Assembly (NCBI GenBank): GCA_000283635.1
Contig: HE613569.1
Span: 955,501-1,019,500 of the forward strand
DNA: 64,000 nucleotides
Reading direction: 5' to 3'
DNA from: Streptococcus macedonicus ACA-DC 198
GTDB taxonomy: Bacteria > Bacillota > Bacilli > Lactobacillales > Streptococcaceae
The notes under the pieces: generated by a model
Seen by the model: only the letters and a program-made list of their open reading frames with translations
Told to the model about the DNA's origin: nothing
Database searches by the model: none
Translations under genes and position numbers: made by a program
Shown: piece by piece, positions 62,011-64,000 of the stretch
Layout: each line of letters starts with the position of its first letter
Numbering within the stretch: the first letter of the stretch is position 1

Positions 62011-63609
62011 CTACATCAACGGTGCGATGGTTTTGACAAGGAGTCCGATGAGTTTTTCGTGTGCTGGGCGGTTGTTAACCATTTCAGGGGTAACGCGTTT
62101 GCAGTCTTTTAGGGTTTGCAAACAGTCCTTATAAATATCTGGAATGGCATCAACTTTGTACATATAGGTAGCGCATTCAAAATGGTGATACAAACTACGG
62201 TAATCAAGGTTAATTGTCCCAACAACAGCCTTGCTATCATCGCTAATAAAGACTTTAGCATGAACAAAACCTGGTTTATAAAGGTAAATTTTAACACCAG
62301 AGCGCATGAGTTTGCTGAAATAAGTCTTAGCTAGAGCATATGGAATTGGTTTGTCAGGAATTCCTGGCATAATAATTCGGACATCTACACCACGTTCAGC
62401 CGCAAAGCAGATAGCATGCTCCATTTCACTATCTAAAATTAGGTAAGGTGTCATGATATAAACGTAATCTCTAGCGTGGTTGAGGATGTCGATATAAACA
62501 TTTTCTCCTACTTTATCGGTATCCAAAGGAGAATCCCCATAAGGAATGACATAGCCGTTGGCACGCCTTGACTTATCATGTTCAACTAGATAAGGTTCAA
62601 TAACCAATTCTTTTTCGGTTACAGACCACATTTGCAAGAAAAGCACGACAAAACTGTTAACAGCTTCGCCCTCAAGCATGATTGCAGTATCTTTCCAATG
62701 ACCAAAACGTTCTAATTTATTAATGTATTCATCTGCCAAATTCACGCCACCTGTGAAGCCAACTTTACCGTCGATAACAATGATTTTTCGGTGGTCACGG
62801 TAATTATAATAAGTCGAGATAAATGGTGAAATCGGTGAAAATACCTTGGCTTGAATTCCTAGTTTTTTCAAACGTTGTTTGTAGTCAAAAGACAAGGTTG
62901 AAAATTCAACCATGCCGTCATAAAGAACACGAACTTCAACGCCTTCTTTCACTTTTTGCTCGAGAATACTAAGAATTTCCCCCCACATAAGTCCTTCAGC
63001 GATGATGAAAAATTCCATAAAAATGTACTTTTCGGCTTTAAGTAGCTGTTTTTTTAATTCTTCAAAAAAAGCTTCGCCAACCGGAAAATAAGTGACCTCT
63101 GTATTTTGATAAGCTGGGAAATTTCCACGGCTGCGGTGAAAATATTGTACCAAATGATAGGTCGTCGATGTGTTACCTTTTAAAACTTTCAAAATCTCTT
63201 GATTGTCTGGCAAATATTTAGCACTGCTATCAACCAATTTGTTCATTTGTTGCATGAGTCCACGATAGCCCCAGTCGATTTTGGTGTAAATGAGAAAAAG
63301 TGACCCCAATAATGGCGCAATCATAACCAAAATCAGCCATGTGACGCGCGAGAGAGCATCCATTTCACTATTTACCAAATACAGAACAGCTGTAATAGCC
63401 AAAGCACGCTCGATAATTTCCATCCAAATGCGGTATTGATTAAGCCAAGCAAAGGAAGCTATCAAGAAAAATAGTTGCAGTATCAAGAGAACAGAAATAA
63501 CGGTTGTTCGACTAAAAATCCCTCGAAGAAAACTACGTCGGCTCTTGTCCAACAAGCGCATAGCTTTATCTTTGTTTTTATTTTCGATAATCATAACCTC
63601 CATGTTCAT
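62011..63609 (-). CDS. cls: cardiolipin synthase
   Basis: 532 residues. Makes cardiolipin from two phosphatidylglycerols at the membrane. Two N-terminal helices (about 33-100) and two phospholipase-D HKD motifs are visible: HRKIIVIDGKVGFTGGVN and HAKVFISDDSKAVVGTINLDYRS. The start is uncertain among three nearby Met codons (MNMEVM). Confidence 0.95.
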   Translation of the reverse strand: MNMEVMIIENKNKDKAMRLLDKSRRSFLRGIFSRTTVISVLLILQLFFLIASFAWLNQYRIWMEIIERALAITAVLYLVNSEMDALSRVTWLILVMIAPLLGSLFLIYTKIDWGYRGLMQQMNKLVDSSAKYLPDNQEILKVLKGNTSTTYHLVQYFHRSRGNFPAYQNTEVTYFPVGEAFFEELKKQLLKAEKYIFMEFFIIAEGLMWGEILSILEQKVKEGVEVRVLYDGMVEFSTLSFDYKQRLKKLGIQAKVFSPISPFISTYYNYRDHRKIIVIDGKVGFTGGVNLADEYINKLERFGHWKDTAIMLEGEAVNSFVVLFLQMWSVTEKELVIEPYLVEHDKSRRANGYVIPYGDSPLDTDKVGENVYIDILNHARDYVYIMTPYLILDSEMEHAICFAAERGVDVRIIMPGIPDKPIPYALAKTYFSKLMRSGVKIYLYKPGFVHAKVFISDDSKAVVGTINLDYRSLYHHFECATYMYKVDAIPDIYKDCLQTLKDCKRVTPEMVNNRPAHEKLIGLLVKTIAPLM

Positions 63610-63671
63610 CTGTTCTTGTTAACCATTATATCATATTTTCCACCTCATTTTCCTATTGAAATACCATAACT

Positions 63672-63702
63672 AAAAAAAGCCAACCGAGGTTGACTTTTTG
63701 AC
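63672..63702 (-). terminator. fhs terminator
   Basis: AAAAGCCAACC-GA-GGTTGACTTTTT, one mismatch, T-runs on both strands. Confidence 0.8.
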
Positions 63703-63712
63703 TATGTTGATT

Positions 63713-64000
63713 TTAGAATAATCCGATAGCTGTACCGTCTTCAGCAACGTCCATGTTAAGTGCAGCTGGTTTTTTAGGTAAACCAGGCATTGTCATCACA
63801 TCACCTGTGAGAGCGACAATGAAGCCTGCACCAGTTTTTGGTACAAATTCGCGGATTGTGATATCAAAGTCTTCTGGTGCTCCGAGGAGTGCTTGGTTAT
63901 CAGAGAAGCTGTATTGTGTTTTAGCCATACAAACTGGCAATTTATCCCAGCCGAATTGGGCAAATTGTTTCAATTGTGTTTTGGCTTTCTTGCCAAAGAT
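63713..64000 (-). CDS. fhs: formate-tetrahydrofolate ligase, C-terminal part
   Basis: The last 95 residues, cut by the window edge: [57 protein letters not shown], ending [10 protein letters not shown]. This is the conserved end of Fhs, which makes 10-formyl-tetrahydrofolate from formate and ATP for purines and initiator tRNA. The full protein is about 556 residues. Confidence 0.96.
   Translation of the reverse strand: MFGKKAKTQLKQFAQFGWDKLPVCMAKTQYSFSDNQALLGAPEDFDITIREFVPKTGAGFIVALTGDVMTMPGLPKKPAALNMDVAEDGTAIGLF

Overview
The window is low-GC Firmicute chromosome and almost certainly a Streptococcus, possibly of the bovis/equinus complex (genus inferred from gene content; species not provable here). 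Support comes from the xerS gene with a dif-like site just upstream, the guaA-gntR and ylxM-ffh neighbourhoods, a Bce-type peptide-antibiotic resistance locus, cytosolic alpha-amylase, a dprA-topA-trmFO cluster, pdxR/pdxK/ECF-S vitamin B6 salvage genes, and an asd gene preceded by a small structured RNA.

Layout. 1-6.4 kb: tail of an ABC exporter, amyA, a decayed methyltransferase gene, a TVP38-family membrane protein and guaA. 6.4-18.07 kb: an 11.7-kb integrative mobilizable element (IME) in the 3' end of guaA, bounded by 8-bp GAGTGGGA repeats. It carries a type III restriction-modification operon whose mod gene holds four tandem heptamers, an unknown third operon gene, a complete ISL3-family IS with 8-bp target duplication, an FtsK/TcpA-like coupling ATPase, a membrane protein, a Rep_2 (HUH) initiator or relaxase with a pMV158-type nick site, a DUF3173 protein and a Tn916-type integrase. 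18.07-22.2 kb: debris (displaced guaA terminator, IS110 fragment, decayed LPXTG adhesin, MATE pump, decayed small genes). 22.3-30.2 kb: a type I restriction locus with a half-length hsdS, hsdR, a CreX-like recombinase, and an opposing silent hsdS locus holding three tandem copies of the same recognition domain. 30.3-36.9 kb: gntR, several gene remnants, yoeB with a truncated antitoxin, ylxM-ffh, and a broken group II intron fused to ECF transporter remnants.

At about 37.1 kb lies the dif-like site upstream of xerS. Left of it nearly all housekeeping genes read rightward; right of it nearly all read leftward. This is what is expected at a replication terminus where two forks meet. 38-64 kb holds an HdiR-like repressor with a palindromic operator, bceRS-bceAB, trmFO, decayed satD/satE homologues with intact operator palindromes, topA, dprA, an acetyltransferase, rnhB, rbgA, a DUF4231 gene, a cluster of tiny membrane-protein genes, an ABC-F gene, the B6 salvage genes, dapA, an asd-motif RNA, asd, a cardiolipin synthase and the end of fhs.

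The main novelty candidates are the triplicated identical specificity domain opposite hsdS next to creX, the heptamer tract in the IME-borne mod gene with its unknown partner gene, and two families of dispersed palindromes (TTTAC-R-TAA-N6-TTA-Y-GTAAA and TAGTATT-N2-AATACTA).
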